A DNA stretch of 32,221 nucleotides, from assembly GCA_043749225.1 (NCBI GenBank), contig JAYVEP010000133.1:1-32221 (forward strand), read 5' to 3'. The number at the start of each line of letters is the position of its first letter. Position 1 is the first letter of the stretch. A program made the position numbers and the translations under genes. Source of the DNA: JANXUC01 sp043749225 (GTDB lineage: Bacteria > Acidobacteriota > Terriglobia > Terriglobales > Acidobacteriaceae). The notes beneath the pieces were generated by a model. The model saw only the letters and a list, made by a program, of their open reading frames with translations. It searched no databases and was not told the origin of the DNA. This document shows positions 30,539 to 32,221 of the stretch, in pieces.

Positions 30539-32221
30539 CTACTCGAGCGGAGAAGGCTTTGCACTGTGACTGCGCTGGCTCAAGTAGTACAACACCGGCA
30601 CAGCCATGCGCGAGAGAATGGTGGACGCTACTTCGCCAGCCATCAGGGAGAGCGCCAAGCCCTGGAAAATTGGATCGAATAGAATCACGCTCGCGCCTAC
30701 GGCCACAGCCGCTGCCGTCAGCAACATCGGGCGAAAACGCACCGCGCCGGCATCCACAACCGCTTGCTCCAAAGCCATTCCCTGCGCTCGGCGCAATTCG
30801 ATGAAGTCGACGAGGATGATGGAATTGCGGACGATGATCCCGGCGCCAGCGATGAACCCAATCATGGAAGTTGCGGTGAAGAATGCGCCCATCAGCGCGT
30901 GGGCGGGCAGGATTCCGACCAGAGTGAGAGGAATCGGAGCCATGATGACCAGCGGTGTTATGAAAGAGCGAAACCAGCCTACCACCAGCACGTAGATCAG
31001 TACCAAGACAGCAGCGAAGGCCAGTCCAAGATCGCGGAACACCTCCACCGTGATATGCCACTCGCCATCCCACTTCATGGATAGGTGATCCGTGCGCTCG
31101 GGCATGGTGGTGCCCTTGTACTGCTTCACGCCGGTGCCATCGGGTAACTTAATCTTTTCGATGGCGTCGCTCATCTTCATGATGGCGTAAGCGGGACTCT
31201 CTTCTCCGCCCGCCACGTCTCCAGTTACGTAGACAACCGGCTGAAGATTCTTGCGATACACACTGTTATCAATGGTTGTCTGTCGTACATTTGTGACTTC
31301 TTGCAGCGCGATTTGTCCACCGGAAGACGTTGGCAGCTTTAGGCTGCCAAGATTTTCGATTCCCGACCGATCAGGGCGCGCAAGCCGCACTTCGATTGGA
31401 ATGTCCTCTCGTGAACGGGGATCGTGCAGCAAACCTGCGTTAGCGCCACCCAAACCAACTTGCAAGGTGCGCGTAACGTCGGCGGGCGATATCCCATGGA
31501 GCGCCGCCTTTTCCAGGTCCACCTTCATGTCGTACTTGGTTTGAGGGTCTTCGACATACCAATCAACGTCGACGACACCTGGCGTCTGTTTGAATATGTT
31601 TTTGATCTGCGCCGCGAGGTCGATCTGACTCTTGTAGTTTGGTCCGTAGACCTCGGCGACCAACGTTTGGAGCACGGGTGGACCAGGTGGAACCTCCGCG
31701 ATCTTGATCCGTGCGCCGAAGGGTTCGGCAATCTTGTCGAGTTCCGGTCGCAACCGCCGCGCAATTTCGTGGCTCTGCGCCGTTCGGTCATGCCGCGAAC
31801 GCAGGTTCACCTGGATATCGGCTTGATTGGGCTGATTGCGCAAAAAGTAGTGCCGCACAAGCCCGTTGAAGTTATAAGGGCCGGATGTGCCTGCATAAAT
31901 CTGGTAATTGATGACTTCGGGCTGTTCGCCCAGACGCTGCCCTAGCGCTTGTGCCACGCGGGTGGTTTGCTCCAGTGGAGTTCCGTCGGGCATATCGACA
32001 ATGACCTGGAACTCGCTTTTGTTATCGAACGGGAGCATCTTCATGCGCACCCATTTCAACGGCACAAAAGCGACCGCGGCCAGCAGCATCACTACGACCC
32101 CCGCAAAGAACATCCATCGACGACGCGGGTTGAGAATTAGAGGGTTCATCATCCGGCGATAGAGACGCGTGGTCCAGCCTTCGCTCTCATGCCCGGAGTG
32201 CGCGTGCGTGTTGCTTGCGTA
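30539..32221 (-). CDS. RND efflux transporter permease, C-terminal part (5' end outside the window)
   Basis: The frame is open to the window edge, so this is the last 560 residues of a protein normally about 1,030-1,100 long. It starts in a His-containing linker (THAHSGHE) before the membrane span preceding the second periplasmic domain. The large periplasmic segment has PPGPPVLQTLVAEVYGP, and the final membrane spans include SMIGFIAGAGIIVRNSIILV. In AcrB the equivalent membrane segment carries Lys940 of the proton relay. Here Arg (in IIVRNS) appears to stand in its place. An adaptor gene would be expected upstream. The substrate is unknown; heavy metals or small organics are both possible. 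Confidence 0.9.
   Translation of the reverse strand, partial: YASNTHAHSGHESEGWTTRLYRRMMNPLILNPRRRWMFFAGVVVMLLAAVAFVPLKWVRMKMLPFDNKSEFQVIVDMPDGTPLEQTTRVAQALGQRLGEQPEVINYQIYAGTSGPYNFNGLVRHYFLRNQPNQADIQVNLRSRHDRTAQSHEIARRLRPELDKIAEPFGARIKIAEVPPGPPVLQTLVAEVYGPNYKSQIDLAAQIKNIFKQTPGVVDVDWYVEDPQTKYDMKVDLEKAALHGISPADVTRTLQVGLGGANAGLLHDPRSREDIPIEVRLARPDRSGIENLGSLKLPTSSGGQIALQEVTNVRQTTIDNSVYRKNLQPVVYVTGDVAGGEESPAYAIMKMSDAIEKIKLPDGTGVKQYKGTTMPERTDHLSMKWDGEWHITVEVFRDLGLAFAAVLVLIYVLVVGWFRSFITPLVIMAPIPLTLVGILPAHALMGAFFTATSMIGFIAGAGIIVRNSIILVDFIELRRAQGMALEQAVVDAGAVRFRPMLLTAAAVAVGASVILFDPIFQGLALSLMAGEVASTILSRMAVPVLYYLSQRSHSAKPSPLE

Overview
The window looks like chromosomal DNA of an acidobacterium (Acidobacteriota, Terriglobia-like). 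This is an inference from gene content: a 960-residue TonB-dependent receptor with an N-terminal carboxypeptidase-regulatory-like domain (the Oar-like type abundant in that phylum), paired predicted glycosyltransferases of the COG4671 type, an ECF sigma factor next to a TPR-CHAT protein, and moderately high G+C. No rRNA or single-copy marker is present to prove it.

Layout. (1) 1-2230: the 3' part of dnaJ, a complete tRNA-Ala(GGC) with encoded CCA, then a heavily frameshifted remnant of a polytopic membrane protein resembling VirB6/TrbL. (2) 2360-8852: an oligopeptide/dipeptide-type ABC importer (two ATPases, two permeases, and a solute-binding protein further downstream). It is interrupted by an opposite-strand gene for an exported rubrerythrin-like protein. 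(3) 7101-15634: six consecutive plus-strand genes. They encode the solute-binding protein, an ECF sigma factor (ATGA overlap), a TPR-CHAT caspase-like protein, an exported triple-PepSY protein, a soluble HC2-like zinc-finger/Ig-fold protein and an exported subtilase. This is the best candidate for an undescribed system: a regulator, a cytoplasmic caspase-like protease, an exported protease and a possible exported inhibitor. (4) 15810-16607 (minus): a ChbG/YdjC-type deacetylase. (5) 16758-27440: a tightly packed plus-strand run of two COG4671 glycosyltransferases, a GT4 glycosyltransferase, an MsbA-like ABC exporter, a histidine phosphatase with an extra C-terminal domain, a UDP-glucuronate 4-epimerase-like enzyme and the TonB-dependent receptor. 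UDP-glucose 6-dehydrogenase (27564-28973, minus) converges on it. (6) 28974-32221: a 450-bp gap with a small tandem repeat, a frameshifted CBM9-like sugar-binding protein, and a minus-strand pair of an RND efflux pump (C-terminal part, running off the window) and a DUF2892 membrane protein.

How the genes may work together. UDP-glucose dehydrogenase would make UDP-glucuronate and the epimerase UDP-galacturonate. The three glycosyltransferases could build a uronate-containing lipid-linked glycan, and the ABC exporter could flip it. In region 3, short gaps and overlaps tie the solute-binding protein, sigma factor and CHAT protein into one transcript. Whether the three downstream genes belong to the same regulon is inference.
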